The notes under the pieces are model-generated. The model saw nothing but the letters and a program-made list of their open reading frames with translations. It searched no databases and had not been told where the DNA came from. From positions 1 to 64,000 of the forward strand of contig JAPKGU010000002.1 of the NCBI GenBank assembly GCA_026647565.1: a stretch of DNA of 64,000 nucleotides, read 5' to 3'. The stretch comes from Phycisphaerales bacterium (GTDB lineage: Bacteria > Planctomycetota > Phycisphaerae > Phycisphaerales > UBA1924). The position numbers and the translations under genes were made by a program. Position 1 is the first letter of the stretch; each line of letters opens with the position of its first letter. Below, piece after piece: positions 1 to 9,801 of this stretch.

Positions 1-1
1 C

Positions 2-1423
2 GCTCGCCCGCCGAGTTCCATCTATCTCGCTCGGAAGTTCGCCAAGCGTCACAAGCCGCTTGTCGCGGCAGCGACCGTCGCCCTCCTCGGGTGTGCCGGC
101 GGAGTCGGCGGCGTGATCTGGCAGGGTCGCGTCGCCGCCCGAGAACGCGATCGTGCCACCGCCGCCCTCGATCGCGCGAATGCGGTCACGCAGTTCCTGC
201 AGGCAATGCTCCAGTCCGCGGACCCGGGTGCCGAGCAAGGCCGGAACGCCCGCGTTGCCGATGTGCTCCCGGCCGCGTCTCAAAGAGTCGAGATCGAGAT
301 GCGCGACAACCCCGGCGTGCAGGGCTCGCTCTGGGAGACCATCGGCTCGACATACTACGGGCTTGGCATGTACGCCGAGGCCGAGGCAGAGTTCAGGCAC
401 GCGCACGCCGCCTACACCAAGCACGAGAGCAAGCACTCACGCGACGCGCTCCGGATGCTCCACAACATTGCGGTCACCCTTCGACACCAGGGAGAACTCG
501 CCGCCTCCGCGGCTCTGCTCGGGGAAGCCGCAGAACTCCGCGCCACATGGCTCGGAGAAGAGGATCCGGACACCCTCCGCTCGCTTGAGAATCTCGCGAC
601 CGTGCTCAGACGCCAGGGACGCCTGAAGGAGTCCGTCGCTCTGTTCCGAAGGGTGCTTTCTTCCCAGGAGCGACACGCGGAGCTGAGCGGCACCGACACG
701 CTCGATACAAGAAACAACCTGGCTCTGGCGCTGAGAGACCTCGGCGAACTCGACGAGGCGCTCGCCATCCTCCGACACACGCTCGATCGCAAGCGAGCCG
801 TCTATGGCGCCATCAAGCCGGACCACCCGGAGATCCTGACGACCCGCCACAACATCGGTCGGGTGCTCGCCGATCTGGAGCGACTGGACGAAGCCGATTC
901 GGAGCTGCTCCCGGCGCTCGCCGCCAGGGAACGCGAGCTCGGCCCCAATCACGCCGCAACGCTCACGACGCGACTGGCCGTGGCGGACGTGCTGCGCCGC
1001 CGCGGGGACGAGGCATCGCTGGCGGAAGCGACGCGGATCCTGACGCAGTTGCTCGATTCACTCACGGAGCGAGGAATCGACCACGACGCTCTGGGACAGT
1101 CCGTCCGCGCGTGCCTGGCCGCGTGCTACAACGCGACCTCGCGGTTCGCCGAGGCAGAGGTCGAGGCAACAAAGGCCTCCGAAGACGCGGCCCTCATGCT
1201 GGGACGCGAGAACTGGATCACCGCGGACCTCCAGCGGGAGCTGGCGAACGCTCTGGTCGGACTCGGGCGGGTGACCGAGGCCGACGCCCTCTTGAGTCCA
1301 TCCCTCGCCGTGCTGGAAAAGCAACTCGGTCCAGCGCACTGGCGCACGGCTGCCGCGGCGGATCTCCTCGCGCGGAGCCGCTCCGCTTCCAGTCGGTCCG
1401 CACCGTCCGAACCCGACCCTTGA
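2..1423 (+). CDS. TPR-repeat protein, C-terminal part (probably a Ser/Thr protein kinase with TM helix and TPR region); 5' truncated by window edge
   Basis: Frame is open from base 2: ARPPSSIYLARKFAKRHKPLVAAATVALLGCAGGVGGVIW (TM) followed by TPR-like helical repeats (LRMLHNIAVTLRHQGELAASAALLGEAAELR...). The kinase domain itself is outside the window. Confidence 0.75.
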   Translation, partial: ARPPSSIYLARKFAKRHKPLVAAATVALLGCAGGVGGVIWQGRVAARERDRATAALDRANAVTQFLQAMLQSADPGAEQGRNARVADVLPAASQRVEIEMRDNPGVQGSLWETIGSTYYGLGMYAEAEAEFRHAHAAYTKHESKHSRDALRMLHNIAVTLRHQGELAASAALLGEAAELRATWLGEEDPDTLRSLENLATVLRRQGRLKESVALFRRVLSSQERHAELSGTDTLDTRNNLALALRDLGELDEALAILRHTLDRKRAVYGAIKPDHPEILTTRHNIGRVLADLERLDEADSELLPALAARERELGPNHAATLTTRLAVADVLRRRGDEASLAEATRILTQLLDSLTERGIDHDALGQSVRACLAACYNATSRFAEAEVEATKASEDAALMLGRENWITADLQRELANALVGLGRVTEADALLSPSLAVLEKQLGPAHWRTAAAADLLARSRSASSRSAPSEPDP

Positions 1424-1429
1424 ACTCCG

Positions 1430-4105
1430 TCAGTGCGCACCCACGCCGTTCGAGACCGCGTCGAGTCGCAGGGCCCGCCGCGGAACCGGCGGCAGCTCCC
1501 ACTGGCAGATGCCCTTGACGCCGAACTCTCGCTCCAGAAGCCCCATCTTGCGCTCAGCACCCCAGAGATCCGTCGTCGGGCGCTCCGACGCGCGAACCGA
1601 GAAGACGATCTCGCGGTCGCCCTCGCCCACGCGGGGCATCACCAGGCGAACCTCCTCGACGAGTTGGCTGTGCGCACGATCCAATCCGTCCGCCACCCGA
1701 AGCACGGCCGCAAGCTGACGAACCAGCCGGCGATCCGACTTCGAGAGCTTCGAGTACGCGCCGTGGCGACTCGCCGGCTCGACTCTTCGATGGTACCTCG
1801 CGACATTGGCAACGATCGCGATCTGCCGACGCGTAAGCCCCTGCAGATCGCTGTTCAGAATCAGACGAAGACTGTGCTTGTGGTGGCCGGCGTAGTTCAC
1901 GAGATAACCGATGTCGTGGAGCACCGAAGCGACCTCGAGAAGCAACCTCGCCTCGGCGCTTCCCGACCGGCGTCCCAGAAGCGAGTGGCGGACCATCTGG
2001 TCGAAGATCGACACCGCCAGTCGCGCCACCTGCTCCGAGTGTGCCTTCTCGTAACGGCAAGAGTCCGCGAATCGCCTCGCGTTGCTCAGGACCCGAGACG
2101 CCGGCGTTCCGCTCGATGCCTGCGGCGCCGGCGCCCGGCTCTCAGCGATCATCGAGATCACCAGGCCGTCCCGGACTCCCTTCTCGTGCACCCAGAGCCG
2201 ATTCACGTCCAGATGCCTCAGCACCCCCTCCGCAATGGCCGCGCCGCCGACGATGATGTCCGCCCTCTCCGGACTCATTCGCGGCAGTCTCATGCGATCG
2301 CGAAGCCCCATCGACCCGAGACGGTCGAGCAGGTGACGCACCTCCGATCGTCTCAGTTCCGCCCCCGGAACACCAGACCCGACCTTTCCGCTCGCCCCGT
2401 CTTTCGCGCCCGCAAGCGTCGCAAGAGCCGTGAATGTTCCGCCGGTGCCGACCACGATCGTGGGGACCAGCGGCACCGTCGGGAGCGCCTGGCGCAGGCA
2501 TCGGGCCACGTACCGCCTCATACGCTTGACCAGGGCTTCTCCGCCCCTCTCCGCGAACATCTCCGACACTCGCACGGCGCCGATCGGAATCGAGCACACA
2601 AGCTCGATCACGCCCTTGGTCGAAAGAACAATCTCGGTGCTGCCCCCGCCGATGTCGACGACCGCGGCGTGCACGTCCGACAGATCGAATCCCGCTGCGG
2701 CGCTCCGGAACGCGTTTCGGGCCTCGTCCTCTTCCGACATGATCTCCAGCGTGACCGCGGCATTCTCCCGCACCAGCGCCAGGAACTCCCGCTGGTTCGT
2801 CGCGTCTCGCACCGCGGACGTGCCGATCACTCGAAGCTTCGACACGCCGTATCCCTGCGCGATGCCGCGCATGCGAGCGATGCACTGAGCGGTCTTGACC
2901 ATCGGAGCCGACGCAAGCATGCCAGTCGACACGAGGCCCTGCCCAAGACGCGTCGTCTCCTTCTCATCGTCGAGCGTCCGGTATGTCCCGTCCGAGAGCA
3001 CCTCAACCACAAGCAGGCGGACGCTGTTGCTTCCGACGTCGATCACCGCGATGCGATCGTCCCTCGGCTCCGTCCGCCCGACAGCGTTCTCCGCGGGGGC
3101 CGTTCCGACGAGGTCTCGCGGCATGGCAACGGACGCGTCCGACGCCCACGCGCGAAGCTCGTGCACCAGTGACGCCAGCACGCCCGCACCGTGGCGATCC
3201 CTCACGCCCGCGAACAGACGCCCCCGTTCGGCCTCCACTTCCGCGAGCACCTCGCCCCTCTCGGCAATGCCGCGCCGGCTCAGCGACTTGAGAGACTCCA
3301 CGACGGACTGAAAGTCGCCAAGGTCCGCCAGGGCGCCCAGCGTCTCTTGCTCAGCAGAAAGCCGGTTGAGCACGCGCGAGCAGAGCTCCGGCGGCACGCA
3401 CGCCGCCGAGAGTTCAACGAGGTACCGAAGTCTCTTGAGCGAGAGCCGGAGCGCATGCATGTCCTCGACCGACTCGGGTAGCGCAAGAAAGTGCGCCGAC
3501 ATCTCATCCGTCACCGCGAGAATCCGCGCAACCGCGGCATCGGAGAAGAGACGCGGTCCGGCCATTGGCGGCCGCGCGCCGCGGGCCGCTTCGGACGCAT
3601 CGTCCTGAAGACTGGAGATGTCCTTACGAAGAATCTTGCGTCGAACGCGTTCCAGGTGCTTCTCGCGGAGGGCCACGACCGCCTTGAGGATCACCTCCGA
3701 GTCTTCGCCCGAGTCCCGGAGCTGCTTCAGCCGTCCGATCGCCACATCCAGCTGCCGCGCCTTCGCCACGAGCCGACGCCAGAACTTGCAGTGGCCGAGG
3801 AGTCTCGCCGCTTCCTGCTCTCCGATCGAGTCGGCGACAAGCTCGGTCACGGCCTCGAGTCGGCGGGTCGCGACGCGCAGCCGATGGACTCTTCCCGGCG
3901 TCGGTCCATCGCGCCGAATGGAGCGGGCGACCCTCGCCACCTGACGCGACGAGGAAAGAACAAGAACGGGCGCGACCGCGTCCAGCGGGAATGCCGCGCC
4001 GGGCGTCGTCTCCGGTGTGATCGCGCTCGCGGCCATGGGTGCTCCAACGCCTCGACTGAATCTTAAACCGACACGTCGTCGGCTCCGCTTTCTGCCGGAG
4101 AACAC
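1430..4105 (-). CDS. CHAD domain + Ppx/GppA phosphatase + HD domain fusion protein (start may be internal, at MAASAITP, about 4036)
   Basis: CHAD-like His/Arg-rich helices (VHRLRVATRRLEAV..., MHALRLSLKRLRYLVEL), then Ppx/GppA signature (IAVIDVGSNSVRLLVVEV; VVDIGGGSTEIVLS), then HD region (VLHDIGYLVNYAGHHKHS). Confidence 0.85.
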   Translation of the reverse strand: MFSGRKRSRRRVGLRFSRGVGAPMAASAITPETTPGAAFPLDAVAPVLVLSSSRQVARVARSIRRDGPTPGRVHRLRVATRRLEAVTELVADSIGEQEAARLLGHCKFWRRLVAKARQLDVAIGRLKQLRDSGEDSEVILKAVVALREKHLERVRRKILRKDISSLQDDASEAARGARPPMAGPRLFSDAAVARILAVTDEMSAHFLALPESVEDMHALRLSLKRLRYLVELSAACVPPELCSRVLNRLSAEQETLGALADLGDFQSVVESLKSLSRRGIAERGEVLAEVEAERGRLFAGVRDRHGAGVLASLVHELRAWASDASVAMPRDLVGTAPAENAVGRTEPRDDRIAVIDVGSNSVRLLVVEVLSDGTYRTLDDEKETTRLGQGLVSTGMLASAPMVKTAQCIARMRGIAQGYGVSKLRVIGTSAVRDATNQREFLALVRENAAVTLEIMSEEDEARNAFRSAAAGFDLSDVHAAVVDIGGGSTEIVLSTKGVIELVCSIPIGAVRVSEMFAERGGEALVKRMRRYVARCLRQALPTVPLVPTIVVGTGGTFTALATLAGAKDGASGKVGSGVPGAELRRSEVRHLLDRLGSMGLRDRMRLPRMSPERADIIVGGAAIAEGVLRHLDVNRLWVHEKGVRDGLVISMIAESRAPAPQASSGTPASRVLSNARRFADSCRYEKAHSEQVARLAVSIFDQMVRHSLLGRRSGSAEARLLLEVASVLHDIGYLVNYAGHHKHSLRLILNSDLQGLTRRQIAIVANVARYHRRVEPASRHGAYSKLSKSDRRLVRQLAAVLRVADGLDRAHSQLVEEVRLVMPRVGEGDREIVFSVRASERPTTDLWGAERKMGLLEREFGVKGICQWELPPVPRRALRLDAVSNGVGAH

Positions 4106-4278
4106 GCTGCGTTATTCGCGCGGCGTTCGGCGGCTGGTAAGGAATCTGCGACCTGCGCTGGAACAGCCCGGCGACCCGTGCGAAGAATGTCCCACCGGCC
4201 GCTCATGGGGAATGGCCGCGGAGCGCCCGTGCAGCACGCGGGCTGGGTCCTGCGATCGGACCCTCGGAGCACTCACGA

Positions 4279-5145
4279 ATGACGACCAAAGGCCGACCGG
4301 CCCCGTGGTGGGGTGTCCCCATCATCGCCCTCACGCTTGTCTTCTCCTCGGGATCCTCCAGCCGAGTCAGTGATTCGTGGTATCCGGCCGTCTCGAGGCC
4401 GTCGGAGCTTCGCGAGCTGGCTGTTGCCGTTCGCGGACGAGTGGAGCGGGTCAGCGTTCAGCCGGGCGACGCCGTAACACCGGGGCAGGAGATGCTCGCG
4501 CTCGAGGACGCGGTGCAGCGCCGCAGCATCGAGCTGGCCGAACTCGCCTCCGCAGACGACTCCGCCGTCAGGAACGCCGTGCTCACGCGCGATTACTGGG
4601 CGGAGGAAGTGCGGCTCACCCGCGAGTCGCTCTCACAGGGCGGGGCGAGCGAGACCGAGCTTCGCGACGCCATGTACAAGCTCGGTCAGGCCGAACTTGC
4701 GCTCATCGCCAGCCGGCGTCAGCACGAAGAAGCCCGAGTCCAGCTCGAGCGCGAGCGCGCCCGACTCGACGAGATGCGCGTCGTCAGCCCGATCGCCGGA
4801 CGCGTGCTCGAAGTGCACAAACGCAAGGGCGAGACCGCCGACGAGCAGACCAAGGTCATCACCGTGGTCTCCGTCGATCCGCTCTGGCTGGAGGTCAACG
4901 TGCCCACGCGGGACTCCCTGTCGCTCCGCTCGGGCGGAGCGGCTCTGGTCCGATGGCAGGACGTCGGCGACGATGTGCCCGAGATGAATGGAAAGATCAT
5001 CTTCATCTCGCCAGCGGGGCATGCCGGTGCGCGCCAGGTGCAGGTCCGGGTGGAAGTTTCGAACACTCGATCGCTTCCCAGCGGACTCCACGGAAGCGTC
5101 AGATTCCTCGCCTCCGGGGAACCCGGGGGATCGGTTGGCCCCTGA
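4279..5145 (+). CDS. HlyD-family periplasmic adaptor / membrane fusion protein
   Basis: Biotinyl-lipoyl-like half motifs around a coiled coil: AVRGRVERVSVQPGDAVTPGQEMLALEDAV ... VVSPIAGRVLEVHKRKGE. Confidence 0.75.
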   Translation: MTTKGRPAPWWGVPIIALTLVFSSGSSSRVSDSWYPAVSRPSELRELAVAVRGRVERVSVQPGDAVTPGQEMLALEDAVQRRSIELAELASADDSAVRNAVLTRDYWAEEVRLTRESLSQGGASETELRDAMYKLGQAELALIASRRQHEEARVQLERERARLDEMRVVSPIAGRVLEVHKRKGETADEQTKVITVVSVDPLWLEVNVPTRDSLSLRSGGAALVRWQDVGDDVPEMNGKIIFISPAGHAGARQVQVRVEVSNTRSLPSGLHGSVRFLASGEPGGSVGP

Positions 5146-5304
5146 CCCCCCCGCTGCTACCCTTAGGCCCCCTCGTCGCCGCCGGGGAGACCGAGCGCAA
5201 CGCGAGGCCCCGACTCTGGACGGCGACCCTTCGAGCGCGAGCCACACACCACGGCCTGCGCGAGCGTTCCTCAACACGTCACAACTCTTTGAAAGGACAA
5301 GCAC

Positions 5305-5640
5305 ATGGCAGAGAACTCCGGTCAGGATCAGTCGAGGCAGATCCAGCTCCGCATCGACGAGTCCAAGATGTCCACGACCTACGCCAACACCATCCGCACC
5401 TCCACCACGGCCGACGAGGTCGTCCTGGACTTCGGCATGAACCTGCCGATGCAGACCGGCGACAACCAGCAGGTCATCATGTTCAACGTCGGCAGCCGGG
5501 TCATCATGAACTGGGCCGGCGCCAAGCGACTGGCGATCAGCCTCGGCCAGGTCGTCCGACAGTTCGAGGATCGCAACGGCCAGATCTCGCTCGGGCCTGC
5601 CGGTCGTCCCGATGGCGACGGCCCGAAGCTGAGCCAGTGA
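5305..5640 (+). CDS. DUF3467-family small protein
   Basis: IQLRIDESKMSTTYANTIRTSTTADEVVLDFGMNL...NVGSRVIMNWAGAKRLAISLGQVVRQFE is characteristic of DUF3467 proteins. Confidence 0.75.
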   Translation: MAENSGQDQSRQIQLRIDESKMSTTYANTIRTSTTADEVVLDFGMNLPMQTGDNQQVIMFNVGSRVIMNWAGAKRLAISLGQVVRQFEDRNGQISLGPAGRPDGDGPKLSQ

Positions 5641-5689
5641 CCGTGGCGGCCTCCGCGGCACATCTCTGAGTCACGGAGTCGCTCGCACG

Positions 5690-7606
5690 ATGTCAAGGGA
5701 CGCCTCTTTGATCAAGGACGGCGATTCAACCAGCGGCGCACAGGCGATGGAAGCATCGACCGTCGCGCCGCTGGTTGCGTTCCTTGACTCCCTTCTCGCT
5801 CATCAGGTCGAACTGAGCGGTGCGGAGGCCGGCGTTGTCTGGCTTCGCGCAACAAGAACACGCAAGGCCGGGCCGGTCGCTATTCGCCAGGACCGGATCG
5901 ACCCGGCAAGGACCGGCGAATGGCTCCCGTCCGTCTCGCAGCGCATCGAACGCGTTGCCGAGTCGCTCGGCGAAACCTCATCACCAGCCGCAGCGACGCG
6001 ACCAATCGTTGAGCCGATCCGCATCGGCCGCGACGGCGTCTACCAGGCGGGCGCGTCGCACCTCGTGGCGATCGTGCCCCTCAGCGCCGCAGGAACAATC
6101 GAGGGATTCACGGGCCTGCTGCTGCGTTCCGTCGACCAGAAGACCGCCTCCGAAGGTGCGCTGCGGGCCAGTCTCGCCGGGATCGGATTCGAGGCATTCC
6201 TCTGGCAGCAGAATGCCGTCCGCGAGGGTGAGCAGCGCGTTCGACTGAAAGAAGTGCTGGAACTCACCGACGCCGCGCTCCAGGGCAGCGACGCAAAGGC
6301 CATGTGCGCGATCCTCTGCCATGAACTCCGGCGCAGGTACGCATGCGAACGCGTCTCGATCGGCTTGATCAAGGGTGAGTCGATCGCTGTCGCAGGAATC
6401 AGCGGCGCCGACACCGTAGACACCCGTTCCCCCGCGGCGGAGACACTCCGTGACGCGATGGAAGAGTGCGCAATCCAGGACACCGAGATCTTCTACCCGA
6501 AGCCGCCCGAGAGCGAGCACGATCCGATGACCCGCAGGATCACGATCGCCCACGAGCGGCTCTCGCAGAAGGACGGGCCTTCATCGATCCTGAGTCTTCC
6601 GCTCAGGATCGAGGGCGACCTCGTCGGCGTGATGGTCCTTGAGAGGCCGTCGAACGATCCCTTCCCTCCCGGAGCCGCCGCACTCCTCCGCCTTGTCGCC
6701 GAGTTCATCGGCCCGGCGGTGTGGACACGTCGACTCGCCGATCGCGGCGTCGCCGCCGTTGCCCGCGACCGCTGCATCGACCTTGGCCGCGCCATCGTCG
6801 GCCCAAGGCACACCGGCTGGAAACTCGTCGGCGCGATCCTGCTGCTGGCCTTCCTCGGGCTCGCGGCGATCCCAATTCCGGATCGGGTGCGCGCCCAGGC
6901 GGAAGTACGAGCGATCACCTCTCGGACGATCCCGCCGCCCTTCAACGGATACTTCGTCGAGACTCTTGTGAAACCCGGCGACCACGTGCGGGCCGGAGAC
7001 GTCCTCGGCCGCATGGACATCAGCGAGCTGACGCTCCAACTCGAGCAGGAGCGCGGCAAACGCGAGGTCCTCGAGACCGAGCGTGACAACGCGCACGCGT
7101 CGGGCGATCTCTCCACGTGGAGGCGAGCCGCACGAGGCATCGACGAGACCGACGCCAAGATCGCGCTTCTCCAGTCGAGCATCGCACGCGCAGAGGTTCG
7201 GTCACCGATCGACGGCGTCGTCAGCCGCGGAGACCTCGACGACTTCGTCGGCGCACGCGTCGAGCCGACGATGGCACTCTTCGAGGTCGTATCGCCCGGA
7301 CGACTCGCTATCCTGAGAGTCGACGAGCGCGATGCCAGGCGAGTCAAGCCGGGGCAGCGCGGCTGGATTGTCTCCGCCGCGAACCCCGCGAGGAAAGTCC
7401 CGATCATCGTCGAACGCATCAACCCGTCGGCGGACGCCGACGAGGGCGCAAACGTGTTCCGTGTCGAAGCATCGATCTCAGATCCTCCGGAGTTTCTGAA
7501 TCCCGGCACCCGGGGCAGGGCCAGACTCCGCGACGGGTGGACGACCGGCCTGGCCGCCCTCGCTCGCCCGATTGTCGATGAGATACGACTTCGGTACTGG
7601 TGGTGA
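5690..7606 (+). CDS. GAF-domain / HlyD-type periplasmic adaptor fusion protein
   Basis: N-terminal GAF-like region, single TM (LVGAILLLAFLGLAAIPI), then PPFNGYFVETLVKPGDHVRAGDVLGRMD...SPIDGVVSRGDLDDFVG (adaptor halves). Confidence 0.75.
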   Translation: MSRDASLIKDGDSTSGAQAMEASTVAPLVAFLDSLLAHQVELSGAEAGVVWLRATRTRKAGPVAIRQDRIDPARTGEWLPSVSQRIERVAESLGETSSPAAATRPIVEPIRIGRDGVYQAGASHLVAIVPLSAAGTIEGFTGLLLRSVDQKTASEGALRASLAGIGFEAFLWQQNAVREGEQRVRLKEVLELTDAALQGSDAKAMCAILCHELRRRYACERVSIGLIKGESIAVAGISGADTVDTRSPAAETLRDAMEECAIQDTEIFYPKPPESEHDPMTRRITIAHERLSQKDGPSSILSLPLRIEGDLVGVMVLERPSNDPFPPGAAALLRLVAEFIGPAVWTRRLADRGVAAVARDRCIDLGRAIVGPRHTGWKLVGAILLLAFLGLAAIPIPDRVRAQAEVRAITSRTIPPPFNGYFVETLVKPGDHVRAGDVLGRMDISELTLQLEQERGKREVLETERDNAHASGDLSTWRRAARGIDETDAKIALLQSSIARAEVRSPIDGVVSRGDLDDFVGARVEPTMALFEVVSPGRLAILRVDERDARRVKPGQRGWIVSAANPARKVPIIVERINPSADADEGANVFRVEASISDPPEFLNPGTRGRARLRDGWTTGLAALARPIVDEIRLRYWW

Positions 7607-9801
7607 TCCCGATGCCCACACGCCAGGCCTCCCCCACATTCAGCGACGTGTGGTACAAGGTGGCTCAGACCCGCCCCCGCGTCAGCCCCCACGCCCGGAT
7701 CGTGCGACAGCGCTTCGGCGGCGGCACCGCCTACGTCATCGAAGAGACCGCGGGCAACGCCTTCTACCGCCTGAGCGAGGCCGCGTATCGATTCGTCGGC
7801 CTGCTCGACGGCAGTCGAACGGCGGACGAGGCGTGGGAGGCGTGCGCGTCGCAGATCGGCGACGACGCCCCGACGCAGAGCGAGTGCATCGAGCTCCTCT
7901 CCACGCTCGATTCCAGCGGTCTGCTGATCGGCGACACGTCGGTCTGGGCCGACATGCTGGAGCACCGGCAGGCCGCCTCCCTCACATCCCATCGTCGCAA
8001 GCGGACGGGCCTCGGCCTCTTCCCATGTCTGCCGCTCATCAATCCGGACCGGCCGCTCGACCGATGTCTCCATCTCTATCGCTGGCTCTTCGATTGGCGC
8101 GGCGCGGCCTTATGGACCAGCGTGATGCTCGTCGCGCTCGTGATGCTCGTCTCCAACGCCCCCCGCTTCGCCAACGAGCTCGACCTCTCGGCCATGCTCG
8201 ACCCTCGCAATCTCGCGATTGTCGGCATCGTCTTTCTCTGCCTCCGAATCATCCACGAGCTGGGGCACGCCATGGCCTGCAAGGCCATGGGGGGCAGATG
8301 CACGGAGATCGGCGTCATGCTGGTCGCCATGATCCTGCCGCTCCCTTACTGCGACGCAACCAGTTCGTGGGCGTTCCCGGCGACAAGGCGACGCGTGCTC
8401 GTCGCCGCCGCGGGCGTCTACGTCGAGATGTTCATCGCCGCGATCGCGGCCATCCTCTGGGCCAGGTCGGACCCTGGGCTGTTCAGCGCCGTCTGCCGCA
8501 ACGTCATGGTCGTGTCCGGCGTCGCCACGCTTCTCTTCAACCTGAACCCTCTGCTGCGATACGACGGATACTACATCCTCAGCGACGTGCTCGGCATCCC
8601 GAATCTCTCGCAGAGGGCCAATGAACTCTGGAAGCACGGCATCACACGCTACGCCTTCGGCGTACGCGGGGGCCGCCCCCCGCTCCTCCGCGATCGCAAG
8701 GAGCTGATCATCGTGGCGATGTACGCCGCGATGTCCGTGCCCTACCGGATATTCGTCACGCTCACGATCTGCCTGGTCGTGACCCAGAAGTACTCGTCTC
8801 TCGGGCTGGTCCTCGGCGTGTTGTGCTTCGTCATGATGGTCGTGTGGCCGATCCTCAAGGGAATCGGCTACTTGCTCGTCTCGCCCGCGTTGCTCGGGAG
8901 GCGCGTGCGGGCGATCTCCGCTGTCGCGGGCGCCGCCAGTGTCGTGACGGTCGTGCTGGGACTCATACCGGTGCGCGAGCACGTGGACGCGCCCGGCTGG
9001 ATCCACTCGACCAGCAGCGCGGTCGTGCGCGCAGGAGAGAACGGCTACGTGGCCGAGGTGCTCGCCCATGTCGGGCATGAGGTCAACGCCGGCGATCCTC
9101 TCCTTCGACTGGAGAACCCCGAACTGACCGCAACGTACCTCGCCGCGTCCGCTCGACTCGCCCAGGCCGAAGCCGCGCTCGACGAGGCGTCGATCAAGTC
9201 CCCGGCCGATCGTCGCGCCGCGCAGGCACAACTCGCCTTCGCGACCGAAGATGCGGCCGAGGCCGCGTCTCGAATGGAGTCTCTGACGCTTCGTGCCGCA
9301 GAGTCGGGGACGCTGGTCGCCACCGGCGCTTCCGCGACGGACTGGGAGAACCTCCAAGGCAGCTTCGTCTCCAAGGGCGCACTCCTCGGCCGGGTCGTCT
9401 CGCTCAAGGATGTTCGAGTCCGGACACTCGTCGACGATCGGGACTTCGAGCACGCGTTCTCCCGCGCCGACAGCATCAAGGCCCGGGTGAGAGTCCGTGG
9501 ACTGGCCGGGCGGGACGTGCCGGTCCGCATCGAGCGCATCGCACCCGCGGGCTCTCTCGATGTCGCAAACCCGGCGATGGCGAACGTTGCGGGTGGCGAG
9601 GTGGCCGTCCGACAGACGCAGGAAGGCCGGTACGAGACGCTCAGCCCTCAGTTCGTGGTCGACCTCCTTCCACTCTCGGACTCGGCGCCCGGGATGATCG
9701 GTCAGCGTGTTCGCGCTCGCTTCCTGATCGATCGACGCCCGCTCGCCTCACAATGGCTGAGGAGACTCGAGCAGTTCTGGGACGAGAGGTTCGGAGGATG
9801 A
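7600..9801 (+). CDS. PqqD-like + M50 site-2-type metalloprotease with C-terminal biotinyl-lipoyl/HlyD region
   Basis: IIHELGHAMACKAMGG (HExxH) and NLNPLLRYDGYYILSD (M50 second motif), multiple TMs, lipoyl-like half ENGYVAEVLAHVGHEVNAGDPLLRLENPEL. GTG start at 7600 overlaps the preceding gene. Confidence 0.8.
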   Translation: MVIPMPTRQASPTFSDVWYKVAQTRPRVSPHARIVRQRFGGGTAYVIEETAGNAFYRLSEAAYRFVGLLDGSRTADEAWEACASQIGDDAPTQSECIELLSTLDSSGLLIGDTSVWADMLEHRQAASLTSHRRKRTGLGLFPCLPLINPDRPLDRCLHLYRWLFDWRGAALWTSVMLVALVMLVSNAPRFANELDLSAMLDPRNLAIVGIVFLCLRIIHELGHAMACKAMGGRCTEIGVMLVAMILPLPYCDATSSWAFPATRRRVLVAAAGVYVEMFIAAIAAILWARSDPGLFSAVCRNVMVVSGVATLLFNLNPLLRYDGYYILSDVLGIPNLSQRANELWKHGITRYAFGVRGGRPPLLRDRKELIIVAMYAAMSVPYRIFVTLTICLVVTQKYSSLGLVLGVLCFVMMVVWPILKGIGYLLVSPALLGRRVRAISAVAGAASVVTVVLGLIPVREHVDAPGWIHSTSSAVVRAGENGYVAEVLAHVGHEVNAGDPLLRLENPELTATYLAASARLAQAEAALDEASIKSPADRRAAQAQLAFATEDAAEAASRMESLTLRAAESGTLVATGASATDWENLQGSFVSKGALLGRVVSLKDVRVRTLVDDRDFEHAFSRADSIKARVRVRGLAGRDVPVRIERIAPAGSLDVANPAMANVAGGEVAVRQTQEGRYETLSPQFVVDLLPLSDSAPGMIGQRVRARFLIDRRPLASQWLRRLEQFWDERFGG

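Noticed and set aside
1433-3172. 579-aa plus-strand ORF opposite the CHAD-Ppx gene
   Set aside because: Shadow ORF; no motifs, composition typical of antisense in GC-rich DNA
4106-4278. Regulatory RNA or riboswitch between the divergent CHAD-Ppx and HlyD genes
   Set aside because: No recognisable aptamer consensus; ordinary divergent promoter-sized gap
8110-9453. 447-aa minus-strand ORF opposite the M50 gene
   Set aside because: Antisense shadow; acidic/His-rich low-complexity
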